Below, one piece after another: positions 15,159 through 23,419 of a DNA stretch of 64,000 nucleotides. The stretch comes from Castellaniella sp049651205. GTDB lineage: Bacteria > Pseudomonadota > Gammaproteobacteria > Burkholderiales > Burkholderiaceae_B. Under the pieces are notes generated by a model, which worked only from the letters and a program-made list of their open reading frames with translations, was not told the DNA's origin and made no database searches. The position numbers and the translations under genes were made by a program. The DNA lies in the NCBI RefSeq assembly GCF_049651205.1, contig NZ_JBASBR010000004.1:437717-501716 (forward strand), given 5' to 3'. Position 1 is the stretch's first letter. Each line of letters opens with the position of its first letter.

Positions 15159-16490
15159 ATGTCCTCCACACCCATGACCCCAAAAGAAATTGTCTCGGAA
15201 CTGGACAAGCACATCGTCGGCCAGGACAAGGCCAAGCGCTCTGTGGCAGTGGCCTTGCGCAACCGTTGGCGGCGCCAGCAGGTAGCCGAGCCGCTACGCA
15301 ACGAGATCGTACCCAAGAACATCCTGATGATTGGGCCCACCGGTGTGGGCAAGACAGAAATCGCCCGGCGTCTGGCACGCCTGGCCAACGCACCGTTTAT
15401 CAAGATTGAAGCCACCAAATTTACCGAAGTGGGTTATGTGGGGCGCGATGTCGACACCATCATCCGCGACCTGGTGGATGTGGCAGTCAAGCAAACCCGA
15501 GAAACCGAGATGCGCCGGGTTCGCACGCAAGCCGAGGACGCCGCTGAAGACCGCATCCTCGACGCCTTGCTGCCACCACCGCGCAACGCCCAGGGTCAAC
15601 CCGAGCGCGAAGACAACAACACTCGCCAGGTGTTTCGCAAGCGCTTGCGCGAGGGCACGCTGGACGACACCATGATCGATATCGAAGTGGCACAGACCCC
15701 TGCCCACATGGAGATCATGGCGCCACCGGGCATGGAAGAAATGACCGAGCAGCTGCGTGGCATGTTCGCCGGTCTGTCCCAGGGCAAAACCAAATCACGC
15801 AAGCTGTCAGTCAAAGAGGCGTTTCGCCTGCTGACAGAAGAAGAAGCCAGTCGGCGCATCAACGAAGAAGACCTGCGCACCCAGGCAGTCACACTGGTTG
15901 AGCAGCACGGCATTGTGTTTCTCGACGAAATCGACAAGATCGCCACCCGCCAGGAAGCCAGTGGCAGCGATGTCTCCCGCCAGGGGGTTCAGCGCGACCT
16001 TTTGCCGCTGGTGGAAGGCACCACTGTAAGCACCAAATACGGCACGGTGCATACAGATCACATCTTGTTTATTGCCTCAGGGGCATTTCATCTGTCGCGA
16101 CCATCCGATCTGATCCCGGAGCTTCAGGGCCGGTTTCCCATCCGGGTCGAGCTCGACTCCTTGTCGGCGGAGGATTTCGTACGCATCCTGAGCACAACAG
16201 ACGCCTCTCTGACCAAGCAATACGGCGCTCTGATGGCCACCGAAGACGTCACGCTCGAGTTCACAGAAGAGGGTATCCGACGGTTGGCAGAACTGGCTTT
16301 TGAAGTCAATGAACGCACCGAAAACATCGGTGCGCGCCGCCTGTACACCATCATGGAAAAACTGCTCGAAGACCTCTCGTTTGAAGCATCCAATCCGGGT
16401 GCCGAATCTGTGGTGATTGATACGGCTTACGTCAATGATAAGTTGGCTGAGGCAGCCAGCAGCCAGGATCTTGCACGCTACGTACTGTAA
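15159..16490 (+). CDS. hslU: ATP-dependent protease ATPase subunit HslU (ClpY)
   Basis: AAA+ unfoldase partner of HslV, 443 aa. It carries MTPKEIVSELDKHIVGQDKAKRSVA at the N-terminus, Walker A GPTGVGKTE, the GYVGRD pore motif, the intermediate (I) domain at about residues 110-230, Walker B GIVFLDEIDKIA, and the sensor region NIGARRLYTIMEKLLEDLSFEA. The C-terminal tail DLARYVL inserts into HslV. The start at 15159 follows the hslV stop by 7 bp and the two form one heat-shock operon. Confidence 0.97.
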   Translation: MSSTPMTPKEIVSELDKHIVGQDKAKRSVAVALRNRWRRQQVAEPLRNEIVPKNILMIGPTGVGKTEIARRLARLANAPFIKIEATKFTEVGYVGRDVDTIIRDLVDVAVKQTRETEMRRVRTQAEDAAEDRILDALLPPPRNAQGQPEREDNNTRQVFRKRLREGTLDDTMIDIEVAQTPAHMEIMAPPGMEEMTEQLRGMFAGLSQGKTKSRKLSVKEAFRLLTEEEASRRINEEDLRTQAVTLVEQHGIVFLDEIDKIATRQEASGSDVSRQGVQRDLLPLVEGTTVSTKYGTVHTDHILFIASGAFHLSRPSDLIPELQGRFPIRVELDSLSAEDFVRILSTTDASLTKQYGALMATEDVTLEFTEEGIRRLAELAFEVNERTENIGARRLYTIMEKLLEDLSFEASNPGAESVVIDTAYVNDKLAEAASSQDLARYVL

Positions 16491-16535
16491 TAATCGTGCT
16501 GCCGGCGCGCCAGCCGCGTCGCACGCTGACCTTGC

Positions 16536-16562
16536 CTGCTGCATACAGTAAACATGCAGCAG
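16536..16562 (+). repeat. hairpin downstream of hslU
   Basis: CTGCTGCAT (16536-16544) and ATGCAGCAG (16554-16562) form a perfect 9-bp stem with a 9-base loop in the 114-bp gap between convergent hslU and the cusF-like gene. A weaker CCCCG/CGGGG stem (16574-16598) followed by ATTTTTATT lies just beyond. Either could help end transcription of hslVU. Confidence 0.4.
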
Positions 16563-16604
16563 CCTGGCCCAGCCCCCGTTTTGCAATACTGCGCGGGGAG
16601 ATTT

Positions 16605-16970
16605 TTATTGCTTCTCGAGTTTGACCACCCAATATTGGCCGTTGCGGCGTTCGGCGGTGAAATCCACTTTGTCACCGTTCTGAACACCCGCCAACAAGGC
16701 CGGGTCAAGGTGGTACACAAGCGTCATGGCGGGCAGATCGAGTTTGCTGATGGCAGAGTGACGAATTGCGATCTTGCCCTTATCAGGTGTTACGCGCACC
16801 ACGGTGCCACTGGCCTGGGCCTGTACAGACTGGGCCTGAACCACTGCCACCGGCACCCCGACGGCCAATATCGAAACCAGCAAGGCAGCACCGCCTTTTT
16901 GGGGCAGCCCGACCGGCCAGCGGCGTGCAGCAGCCATTAGACTCACCACAATGAAACGCAAAAAAGACAT
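16605..16970 (-). CDS. CusF-like periplasmic copper-binding protein
   Basis: A 121-aa exported protein of the CusF_Ec family (OB fold). A hydrophobic export segment (about residues 27-47) is followed by GTVVRVTPDKGKIAIRHSAISKLDLPAMTLVYHL, which aligns with the CusF copper site. His71 and Met82 are in place, but the stacking Trp and the second Met of CusF are Leu79 and Leu84, so copper affinity may be altered. GGAG lies seven bases before ATG 16970; ATG 16937 is an alternative giving a shorter signal peptide. No cusCBA genes are nearby, so the partner is unknown. Confidence 0.75.
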   Translation of the reverse strand: MSFLRFIVVSLMAAARRWPVGLPQKGGAALLVSILAVGVPVAVVQAQSVQAQASGTVVRVTPDKGKIAIRHSAISKLDLPAMTLVYHLDPALLAGVQNGDKVDFTAERRNGQYWVVKLEKQ

Positions 16971-17022
16971 AAGCTAAACTCCTTGGGGTTTGAATCTAGC
17001 ATAACGCCAAACAGAGTTTATT

Positions 17023-17529
17023 TTGCCCACCTCCATTTCCGGCTACATCCTGCGGCCTGCCACCGCATCCGATATTCCCGCCATTTACGGGCTGATGCTC
17101 GAGATGGCCCAGTTTGAAAAACTGACGGATATTTTCAAAGCTACACCAGCCACCTTGCAGGCCAGTTTTTTTGGCCCCGAGCCCGCTGCCCACTGCCTTG
17201 TGATCACCACCGAAGCCGCCCCCAAGACCGCGATTTCGTACATCATGTGGTTTCACAACTATTCCAGCTTTCTCGATCGGCGCGGGCTGTACCTCGAAGA
17301 CGTATATATTTCGCCCGCCCACCGTGGTCGCGGTCTGGGGGGCTGGGTACTGAAACACCTGGCAGCCAAAGCCCTTGAGCTGGGTTGTGGCCGTTTTGAG
17401 TGGGTAGTGCTCGACTGGAACCAGAACGCCATCGATTTTTACAAGCACCATGGTGCCGAGATTCTTGACGACTGGCGTATGGTGCGCGTCACGGGGGATG
17501 CCCTGCAGCGTCTCGCCACGCAGCCCTAA
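17023..17529 (+). CDS. GNAT N-acetyltransferase, diamine acetyltransferase-like
   Basis: A 168-aa single-domain acetyl-CoA-dependent acetyltransferase. The acetyl-CoA binding motif reads ISPAHRGRGLGGWVLKHLAAKALELGC; LYLEDVYISPAHRG and NQNAIDFYKHHGAEILDDWR resemble spermidine/spermine (or thialysine) acetyltransferases. The start is TTG at 17023 (MPTSISGYILRPA): no ATG or GTG occurs before the conserved domain begins. Its substrate is not proven by sequence. Divergent from the cusF-like gene, 52 bp apart; the adenosyltransferase gene follows 58 bp later. Confidence 0.82.
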   Translation: MPTSISGYILRPATASDIPAIYGLMLEMAQFEKLTDIFKATPATLQASFFGPEPAAHCLVITTEAAPKTAISYIMWFHNYSSFLDRRGLYLEDVYISPAHRGRGLGGWVLKHLAAKALELGCGRFEWVVLDWNQNAIDFYKHHGAEILDDWRMVRVTGDALQRLATQP

Positions 17530-17587
17530 GACACTTTCAGCCAGAGGGCACGCGGGCGCGTACCCTGGCAAAAACCAGGAGATTGGT

Positions 17588-18142
17588 ATGTCTGTTCGCG
17601 TTTCGATTGTGGCCACCCGCACCGGGGATGATGGCACCACCGGCCTGGGTGACAAAAGCCGGGTATCCAAGGACGCGCCGCGCATTGTTGCACTGGGGGA
17701 TGTCGATGAGCTGAACAGCGCCATCGGCCTCTGGCGCACTCAGGGCTTGCCTGCCGATATCGATTCGCTTCTGGCGCAGATCCAGAATGATCTCTTTGAT
17801 TTGGGTGCAGAACTGAGCATCCCGGGCTGGACATCGCTGCAGGCTACGCACGTTGAGCGGCTGGACAAAGCACTGACACACTACAACGCAAGCCTTGAAC
17901 CATTGCGGGAGTTCATCCTGCCCGGGGGCTGCCTAGCCGCCGCACACGCCCATATGTGTCGCACAGTGGCACGACGCGCAGAACGATCCGTGGTAGCCCT
18001 GTCGCATCACGACACCGTCAATACGCCTGTACGTCATTACCTGAACCGCTTGTCAGACCTTTGTTTTGTGCTCGCCCGCCAGCTGAACCGCACAGCCCAG
18101 ACGCCTGATGTCCTGTGGCAAAACCCTGCCAGCCAGACTTAA
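17588..18142 (+). CDS. cob(I)yrinic acid a,c-diamide adenosyltransferase, PduO/ATR type
   Basis: Transfers adenosyl from ATP to cob(I)alamin to make coenzyme B12. The 184-aa protein has the PduO-type N-terminus TRTGDDGTTGLGDKSRVSKD, then GDVDELNSAIGLWR, FILPGGCLAAAHAHMCRTVARRAER and LNRLSDLCFVLARQLN, all family signatures. GGAG lies six bases before the ATG. Its last 4 bp overlap the 3' end of the convergent CMD-family gene. No other cobalamin genes are nearby, so it may serve salvage of imported cobalamin. Confidence 0.92.
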   Translation: MSVRVSIVATRTGDDGTTGLGDKSRVSKDAPRIVALGDVDELNSAIGLWRTQGLPADIDSLLAQIQNDLFDLGAELSIPGWTSLQATHVERLDKALTHYNASLEPLREFILPGGCLAAAHAHMCRTVARRAERSVVALSHHDTVNTPVRHYLNRLSDLCFVLARQLNRTAQTPDVLWQNPASQT

Positions 18143-18666
18143 CGGGCGTCTTCCGAATGCACCTGTAATGCTTCGAGAAAACGCGACACCATGTTGTACG
18201 CTGCAATCGTGGCGGTGAGCTCAACAATCTCGGTATCGGAAAACCACTGGCGGACTTCCTGAAACACGCTGTCTGAAACCTGCACAGACAAGGTCATCGC
18301 ATCCACATAGGCCAGCACCACCTGCTGGCGTGCATCAAACACGCCCGAGGGCACCGGAGATAATGCCACACCCTTGAGTTGATCCTGGCTAAGCCCCTCG
18401 GACAGCGCAATGGGTGCATGCTGATCAGCCTCGTAAGGCGCGCGGTTGAGATAGGCGATGCGCATGATCACCAACTCTCTCAAGGCGCCATCCAACCCTG
18501 ACTGCTGCCGGATCGCAGTGAGATAGCCGAGCCAGCCCTGCGCCACGGGTGGGCTGTGCAAGAGCATCTGATATAAATGAAGCACACTGCCGCGCTCGGC
18601 AGTGATGCGTTGCGCCAGAGCGGCGGCATCTTTTTGGCTTAAATCTGCATATGGCAATCGGGCCAT
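18139..18666 (-). CDS. carboxymuconolactone decarboxylase (CMD) family protein
   Basis: A 175-aa cytoplasmic all-helical protein of the CMD/AhpD-like superfamily. LRELVIMRIAYLNRAPYEADQHAPIALSEGLS is the CMD core, and LAYVDAMTLSVQVSDSVFQEVRQWFSDTEIVELTATIAAYNMVSRFLEAL the second conserved part. The redox CxxC of AhpD is absent (EADQH instead), so a peroxidase role is unlikely; a decarboxylase or isomerase role is possible but unproven. GGAGG five bases before ATG 18666 sets the start. It is divergent from the RpiR gene, and the 294-bp gap holds the operator-like repeat at 18892-18925. Confidence 0.8.
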   Translation of the reverse strand: MARLPYADLSQKDAAALAQRITAERGSVLHLYQMLLHSPPVAQGWLGYLTAIRQQSGLDGALRELVIMRIAYLNRAPYEADQHAPIALSEGLSQDQLKGVALSPVPSGVFDARQQVVLAYVDAMTLSVQVSDSVFQEVRQWFSDTEIVELTATIAAYNMVSRFLEALQVHSEDAR

Positions 18667-18891
18667 GAGAACCTCCATGTAATGCCGGCCATCCGGCAAA
18701 GCAACTAACAAGCAGCCGATACATCCGGCAGACCGCAGCCTGCAACACCGGGGTGGGTATTATCAGACAGGGAAACTCCCCAGGTGTACCCTGCATTTTT
18801 CGGCGTATGCTGGGATTGACGAAGGAAAGTCGAGTCATGATCGGACATTGGGGCCGACAACCATTACACAACAAGATAAGCCATATTCAAC

Positions 18892-18925
18892 GAATGTTTC
18901 GGATATCATATATTACGAAACATTC
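18892..18925. promoter_or_regulatory. operator-like inverted repeat before the RpiR-family gene
   Basis: GAATGTTTCG (18892-18901) and CGAAACATTC (18916-18925) are perfect inverted 10-mers with a 14-bp AT-rich spacer. Each arm also contains a GAA-N3-TTC near-palindrome, so this may be two sites with centres 24 bp apart, near two helical turns. It ends 35 bp before the RpiR start. The rest of the 18667-18960 gap shows nothing else I recognise. Confidence 0.65.
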
Positions 18926-18960
18926 AATCCAACTTTCTACGACCGTCTATCTGTTTTCTT

Positions 18961-19827
18961 ATGCCGCCACCAGCTACACCTGACGCGCTGATCCAACATA
19001 TTCAGTCGCAGTACAACCAGCTCAGTCCACAGTTTCAGCAGGCTGCCCGATACCTCATCGACCACCCCGCGCAGGTGTCCACGCTTTCGGCCCGCAAGCT
19101 GGCCTTGCAAGCCGAAGTACAGCCAGCCACATTGGTGCGGCTGGCACAGCACCTGGGCTATCCAGGCTGGGAAACACTAAAAGCGGTGTTTACCCGCGAC
19201 CTCCAACACAATCCAAACAGTTATACCGCTCGCGCACAATCGCTACTCGAGCGCTCCGAACCTGGCGAGGCCAGCTGGCACACGGCAAGCAGCCAACAAG
19301 CACGCAATATCGCCAGCCTGGAATCTAGCAACCAACAGGCCATGCAACGCGCCGTGGCGCACTTGATCAAAGCCAAACGCATCGCCATCGCCGGCTTTCG
19401 GTCGTCATACCCACCAGCATTCAGCCTATGCTACCTGTGCAGCCTATTTCACCCCAACGTTCATCTGCTGCACAATGCCGGGGGCACCATGAGCCTGGAT
19501 CTACATCATCTGCAGCCTGAGGACACCGTCATTGTCATCAGCTATGCGCCCTACTCGCGTGAGATCCTGGAAGTTGCCCAGGCAGCACGCCAGCGCGGAT
19601 GCACACTGTTGGCACTTTGCGACAGCCAGGTTGCGCCCACCGCCTTGCTGGCCGACCATATCCTCATTGCATCCGTCCAGGGGCCCTCGTTTTTTCCCTC
19701 CACGGTGGCCCTGCAGTCATTGGTCGAAATGCTGGCCCAACAATGGCTGATGCACAGCGGCGGATCCGCCATCACGGCACTTTCCCAAGCCGAAGCACAG
19801 CTGCACGCCACTGGCGCTTATCTATGA
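18961..19827 (+). CDS. MurR/RpiR family transcriptional regulator
   Basis: A 288-aa regulator with an N-terminal RpiR helix-turn-helix domain (about residues 8-80: QLSPQFQQAARYLIDHPAQVSTLSARKLA..., PATLVRLAQHLGYPGWETLKAVF) and a SIS sugar-phosphate-binding fold at about 125-260 (KRIAIAGFRSSYPPAFSLCYL, DTVIVISYAPYSREILEVAQAARQRG). No Shine-Dalgarno precedes the ATG. It overlaps the C45 gene by 4 bp (ATGA), so the two form an operon, and the repeat upstream is a plausible autoregulatory site. Effector unknown; SIS regulators usually sense phosphosugars, but the adjacent enzyme is an amidohydrolase type. Confidence 0.88.
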   Translation: MPPPATPDALIQHIQSQYNQLSPQFQQAARYLIDHPAQVSTLSARKLALQAEVQPATLVRLAQHLGYPGWETLKAVFTRDLQHNPNSYTARAQSLLERSEPGEASWHTASSQQARNIASLESSNQQAMQRAVAHLIKAKRIAIAGFRSSYPPAFSLCYLCSLFHPNVHLLHNAGGTMSLDLHHLQPEDTVIVISYAPYSREILEVAQAARQRGCTLLALCDSQVAPTALLADHILIASVQGPSFFPSTVALQSLVEMLAQQWLMHSGGSAITALSQAEAQLHATGAYL

Positions 19828-20861
19828 TGCCTGATTTGTCCCCTGATCCTTCCCTGTCGTGGCTGGATGCACACGGCTCCCACTACGAGATCGGCCTGGC
19901 ACTCGGGCAATGGGGGGCCGATGCCTGCCAGCGACACCTGGTGCAGTCTGCCGCCTGGGCGCAAGTCATGGCATTTCGGGATCACCCGGGCATCTGCGCC
20001 CTGCACGATCTCCTGCATCGCCATTTTCCGTGGATAGATCGCGAGCTCGCCGGCCTGGCCGAAGGCCTGGGCCTGCCCAGCCAGGATGTGTTTTTATGGA
20101 ATTGCCGGGGGGATCTCTGGGCAATGGCACCAGATGGCTGCACCACAGTGCTGCAACCACAATCCCTCAGCCACAACGAAGACGGAGACCCCGGATTTGC
20201 GGGCGCCTGCGGGCTGGCCCGGGTTCGGCCCATCGATGCACCGGCCTTTGTCTCGTTTGTCTATCCGGGCTCCTTGCCCGGGCACACCTTTGCGGTAAAC
20301 CAGGCCGGCGTTGCCATCACCGTCAACAATATCCGCGCGCAAGAAGCGCAGGCTACGGGCTTGCCCCGCATGATGCTCACCCGCGCCTTGCTGGCCTCAC
20401 AATCGCCCGCACAAGCGATCACCATCTTGCGCAAGCACCCACGCATGGGGGCGTTTCATCTGGGGATTGGCCAGGCGGGCGCACCCGCCAGCTTCAGTGT
20501 CGAGTTCACCCAAGAGGCCGTGTCTGTGCAGCCCGTGCGCCAGGGGCGCCGCGTGCATGCCAACCATGCCATCCACGACACCCAGCAGGGGCTGGCGCAG
20601 ATCATTACGGCATCGTCGCAACACCGGCAGCAACGGGGCGACACACTCGCGCAAGACACCACCGACGCCCTGGAGATTCTCCGCGACACCAGTGATGCAC
20701 AAGAGCCGATTCTGCGCCTGTCAGCCCAAGATACCGACCACGAAAACACCATGGCCACCGTGCATATCAACCTCTCGGGTGATACCCCACAGTGGCTTGT
20801 CTACGAGCCCGGCCAACAACAGCCGCTGTTTCGTTTTGACGGCCTGCATCGGCAGGCCTGA
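19824..20861 (+). CDS. C45-family autoproteolytic acyltransferase/hydrolase
   Basis: A 345-aa Ntn-hydrolase of the isopenicillin-N acyltransferase-like family (peptidase C45). The processing and catalytic site is visible as PDGCTTVL with Cys106 after Gly105, matching the Gly-Cys cleavage site of the Penicillium enzyme. AGLAEGLGLPSQDVFLWNCRGDLW before it and PGHTFAVNQAGVAITVNNIRA after it fit the fold. These enzymes hydrolyse or transfer linear amides after self-cleavage; the substrate here is unknown. ATGATG overlaps the RpiR stop. There is no signal peptide, so it is cytoplasmic. Confidence 0.82.
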   Translation: MMPDLSPDPSLSWLDAHGSHYEIGLALGQWGADACQRHLVQSAAWAQVMAFRDHPGICALHDLLHRHFPWIDRELAGLAEGLGLPSQDVFLWNCRGDLWAMAPDGCTTVLQPQSLSHNEDGDPGFAGACGLARVRPIDAPAFVSFVYPGSLPGHTFAVNQAGVAITVNNIRAQEAQATGLPRMMLTRALLASQSPAQAITILRKHPRMGAFHLGIGQAGAPASFSVEFTQEAVSVQPVRQGRRVHANHAIHDTQQGLAQIITASSQHRQQRGDTLAQDTTDALEILRDTSDAQEPILRLSAQDTDHENTMATVHINLSGDTPQWLVYEPGQQQPLFRFDGLHRQA

Positions 20862-20900
20862 GTCAAAACGGCCGGGCAACACCACACACCGTACCAAGGC

Positions 20901-21221
20901 TTAGCGCACGCGGCTGACCATGTACTCTACGGCCGCACGCAAGGCGGCGTCATCTGCCTTGGTACCGCCACGGGCCGGCATGGCGCCCTTGCCATGCGTG
21001 GCCACAGACATCATTTCATCCATGCCGCGGGCGATAATGGGCTCCCAGGCCTTTTTGTTACCCAGCTTGGGCGCATTGGCAGCACCCGTGCTATGGCAGG
21101 CAATGCATGCCGATTTATACAGCTTTTCGCCTTGTTTAAGGGTGCTGTGATCGCTGGCCATCGACAAGGCGGGCAACAGTGCCATGCCCAGGACGACAGT
21201 GCTTAAGGACTTGATGAACAT
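20901..21221 (-). CDS. small class I c-type cytochrome (cytochrome c5-like)
   Basis: A 106-aa periplasmic cytochrome with a signal peptide (MFIKSLSTVVLGMALLPALSMA), one heme site CIACH (about residues 39-43) and the distal Met in KGAMPARGG. Its size and the GEKLYKSACIACHSTGAANAPKLG sequence match cytochrome c5/c555 types. GGAG lies before the ATG. It follows nirK by 51 bp on the same strand, so it is a good candidate electron donor to the nitrite reductase. No separate promoter is apparent. Confidence 0.87.
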   Translation of the reverse strand: MFIKSLSTVVLGMALLPALSMASDHSTLKQGEKLYKSACIACHSTGAANAPKLGNKKAWEPIIARGMDEMMSVATHGKGAMPARGGTKADDAALRAAVEYMVSRVR

Positions 21222-21272
21222 CTGAAAATCTCCGTGAGTAATTGGTATGTGGCGTGTTGGAAAAACCCTACG

Positions 21273-22355
21273 TCAGGGGATGGGGCTTGGGGCCACCACT
21301 TGCTTCATGAGGTCGTTGTCCCATTTGCCCTCGACCTTGACGTGACCTGCCGCACCCAGCTCGAAAGCCTCGATCAGGTTGTGATTGACGTAGGCATACA
21401 CGCCAGGCTGCTTGAAGGTGTACAGAGCAACCCCTGCCGTGCCACCCGGGATGAACCAGGTTTCGAGATTGCGCTCGGGACGGTTGATGAACTTGCCGGT
21501 TGCCCAGACGTAATCCCCGTGGCCACCAATCAGGTGCGGACGCGTGTCGCGGTTGGCTGTGGAATGGATAAACAGCACTGACTCACCCACTTTGGATGTG
21601 AGGGCACCCTCTCCGGTGAGCGCGCCCACCTTGCCGTTGAACACCACATGCGAAGGCACCAGCTTGCGCATGGTCTCGACCGTATCGCCATAGCTTTCAA
21701 GCGGGGTTTCGTACGACTTGAAATTACCTTCTTCGTCCTTGGGGATATAGAGATCGAACTCGCCAATCGTGTAGGCTTTGTCGTAGTGCAGCTTGTTGCC
21801 GTCGCCGTCTTTCAGGCCTTCTCGAGGCAGCACCATCAACGTGCCGCTCATGCCCGATACCACATGCCAGGGCACCATGCCTTCGGGGGCGCAATGGTAG
21901 ATAAACGCACCCGTGCGATCAGCCTTGAAGCGCAACACGGTTTGCTCGCCCGGCTTGATCTTGGTAAGCGCACCGCCCCCCAAGGCCCCGGTAGAGGCAT
22001 GAAAATCGATGTTGTGCTCAAGCGTATTTTTGGTGGGATTGATGAGCGTCAGCTGAACATAATCACCCTCATGCACCACCATGGTTGGCCCGGGCATTGT
22101 GCCATTGAAGGTCATTGCCTGCAGCGTCGTACCATTTTCTTCATCGACGACGATCTGCTTTTCCTCGATCGTCATGGTGAACTCGACAACCCGCGGCTTG
22201 GCTTTGGTGGCTTGCTCATGAGCCATCACATTGGGCGGGGCGACCAGCATCGGGCGGATATGCTCCAGGGCATCCGCGGGGTCTGCCAGCGCTGCACCAC
22301 CAGCCATCAACGAAGCCAAAGCCGTGGCGGCCATACACAGACGAAAGACCTTCAT
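21273..22355 (-). CDS. nirK: copper-containing nitrite reductase
   Basis: Reduces nitrite to nitric oxide in the periplasm during denitrification. The 360-aa precursor has a signal peptide (about residues 1-24) and two cupredoxin domains. Every key residue is present: type 1 copper ligands His114, Cys155, His164, Met169; type 2 ligands His119, His154, His325; catalytic Asp117 and His274. It is a full-length class I enzyme by the HCAPEGMVPWHVVSGM motif. GGGAG sits six bases before ATG 22355. Upstream are two mirrored Crp/Fnr-type boxes; a NirV-like gene precedes and a cytochrome c gene follows on the same strand. Confidence 0.97.
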   Translation of the reverse strand: MKVFRLCMAATALASLMAGGAALADPADALEHIRPMLVAPPNVMAHEQATKAKPRVVEFTMTIEEKQIVVDEENGTTLQAMTFNGTMPGPTMVVHEGDYVQLTLINPTKNTLEHNIDFHASTGALGGGALTKIKPGEQTVLRFKADRTGAFIYHCAPEGMVPWHVVSGMSGTLMVLPREGLKDGDGNKLHYDKAYTIGEFDLYIPKDEEGNFKSYETPLESYGDTVETMRKLVPSHVVFNGKVGALTGEGALTSKVGESVLFIHSTANRDTRPHLIGGHGDYVWATGKFINRPERNLETWFIPGGTAGVALYTFKQPGVYAYVNHNLIEAFELGAAGHVKVEGKWDNDLMKQVVAPSPIP

Positions 22356-22426
22356 ATACAACTCCCTGTTTGATAATGTCGTCTTGTTCGACAACACCAT
22401 CGTGGCATGGGCTGGGTTAACCCTTA

Positions 22427-22490
22427 TTGCGCCAGATCAAACTTATTCAGCAAAGGTTAAGGTTGATGAACAAAGTTTGATCTGGCGCAA
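22427..22490 (-). promoter_or_regulatory. two mirrored Crp/Fnr/Dnr-type boxes before nirK
   Basis: TTGCGCCAGATCAAACTT (22427-22444) and its exact reverse complement at 22473-22490 form an 18-bp perfect inverted repeat with a 28-bp spacer. Each arm holds one TTGCG-N4-ATCAA-like box (22427-22440 and 22477-22490), close to the Fnr/Dnr consensus TTGAT-N4-ATCAA. Box centres are 50 bp apart. The nirK-proximal box, centred at 22433.5, would be at -41.5 for a start near 22392, with a weak CACGAT -10 at 22404-22399. A purely structural hairpin is the alternative. Confidence 0.75.
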
Positions 22491-22496
22491 ACTGCA

Positions 22497-23366
22497 TCAG
22501 GAAGCGGTTGCGTTTTCACGAACCAGACGAAACCCCAGATTGGCGGGAGGTAAGCCAATCGAGCAGGCGCCATTGCGCGGGTCGCGGATGAAGTCGGGCA
22601 TGGCAGCAATATGAGCACCGGCAAGGATGCGCACACTACAGTTCTCACGAGGCGCCAGATCCAGCGCCCCAACACGGTGGCTGACAAAGCACGTGTTGGT
22701 CCACTCCCAGACATTGCCGGCCATATCGCTCAGGCCCAGCGCGTTAAGTCCAAAATGGCCAAACGCCTGGGCAGCCTTGATACGGCCTCGGGCGCGAGCA
22801 ATTTCGCGATCATATTGGGCCAGCCAACGCACAGCGGGGTCAGCCGGATCGGACGGCAAGGCGCCTTCCGGGCGATAGCGATCAGCGGCGGCACGCACCC
22901 ACTCGGCATACTCCGGCAGGCGCCAGGTATGCCCTGTTTGTTGCGACAGCCAGGCCGCATACGCTGTGGCGTCTGCCCAGCTGACGCCCACAGCGGGCAA
23001 ATCCGGAGAATTCAAGGACCGAAAGCCTTTGTCCAGGGGCTTGCAAGCCCCCGCCTGCACACAGCCGGCGTATTCGGCCTGGCTCACCTGACGACGCATG
23101 ATCACGCGGCCGCTGCCCACCATCCCCTGGATCATGGGGGCATCCACAGGTGTGCCGTGATCCAGGAACTCGCCGGGCGCCTGGTAAGTGAAAGTACCGT
23201 GCGGAATCACCACCGTTTCAAACTCTGACGCCAAGGCGTACGATGCGGCCATGACTCCGGACAAAAGTACAACGCCGGTAACAGAGCATGCCGCCCGCAC
23301 CCAATGGCGCAACCACGCGGGATGAAAAAAAGAGTGCCGATCGGGGGATGGTAAGGGCGCAGTCAT
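22497..23366 (-). CDS. NirV-like formylglycine-generating-enzyme (SUMF1) family protein
   Basis: A 289-aa exported protein (hydrophobic segment at about residues 27-47) with one SUMF1/FGE-sulfatase domain: MRRQVSQAEYAGCVQAGACKPL, LPAVGVSWADATAYAAWLSQQTGHTWRLPEYAEWVRAAA, GLNALGLSDMAGNVWEWTNTC and LGFRLVRE. NirV proteins of this type accompany nirK in denitrifiers; their biochemical role is unsettled and the catalytic cysteines of true FGE are not evident. Here it is upstream of nirK rather than downstream as usual. GGAG lies seven bases before ATG 23366, and its promoter has its own Fnr-type box. Confidence 0.85.
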   Translation of the reverse strand: MTAPLPSPDRHSFFHPAWLRHWVRAACSVTGVVLLSGVMAASYALASEFETVVIPHGTFTYQAPGEFLDHGTPVDAPMIQGMVGSGRVIMRRQVSQAEYAGCVQAGACKPLDKGFRSLNSPDLPAVGVSWADATAYAAWLSQQTGHTWRLPEYAEWVRAAADRYRPEGALPSDPADPAVRWLAQYDREIARARGRIKAAQAFGHFGLNALGLSDMAGNVWEWTNTCFVSHRVGALDLAPRENCSVRILAGAHIAAMPDFIRDPRNGACSIGLPPANLGFRLVRENATAS

Positions 23367-23419
23367 AAGGGGGCTCCGGAAGTACCCTCTTATTGAACCC
23401 GCAACCCCTTGCAATCGTT

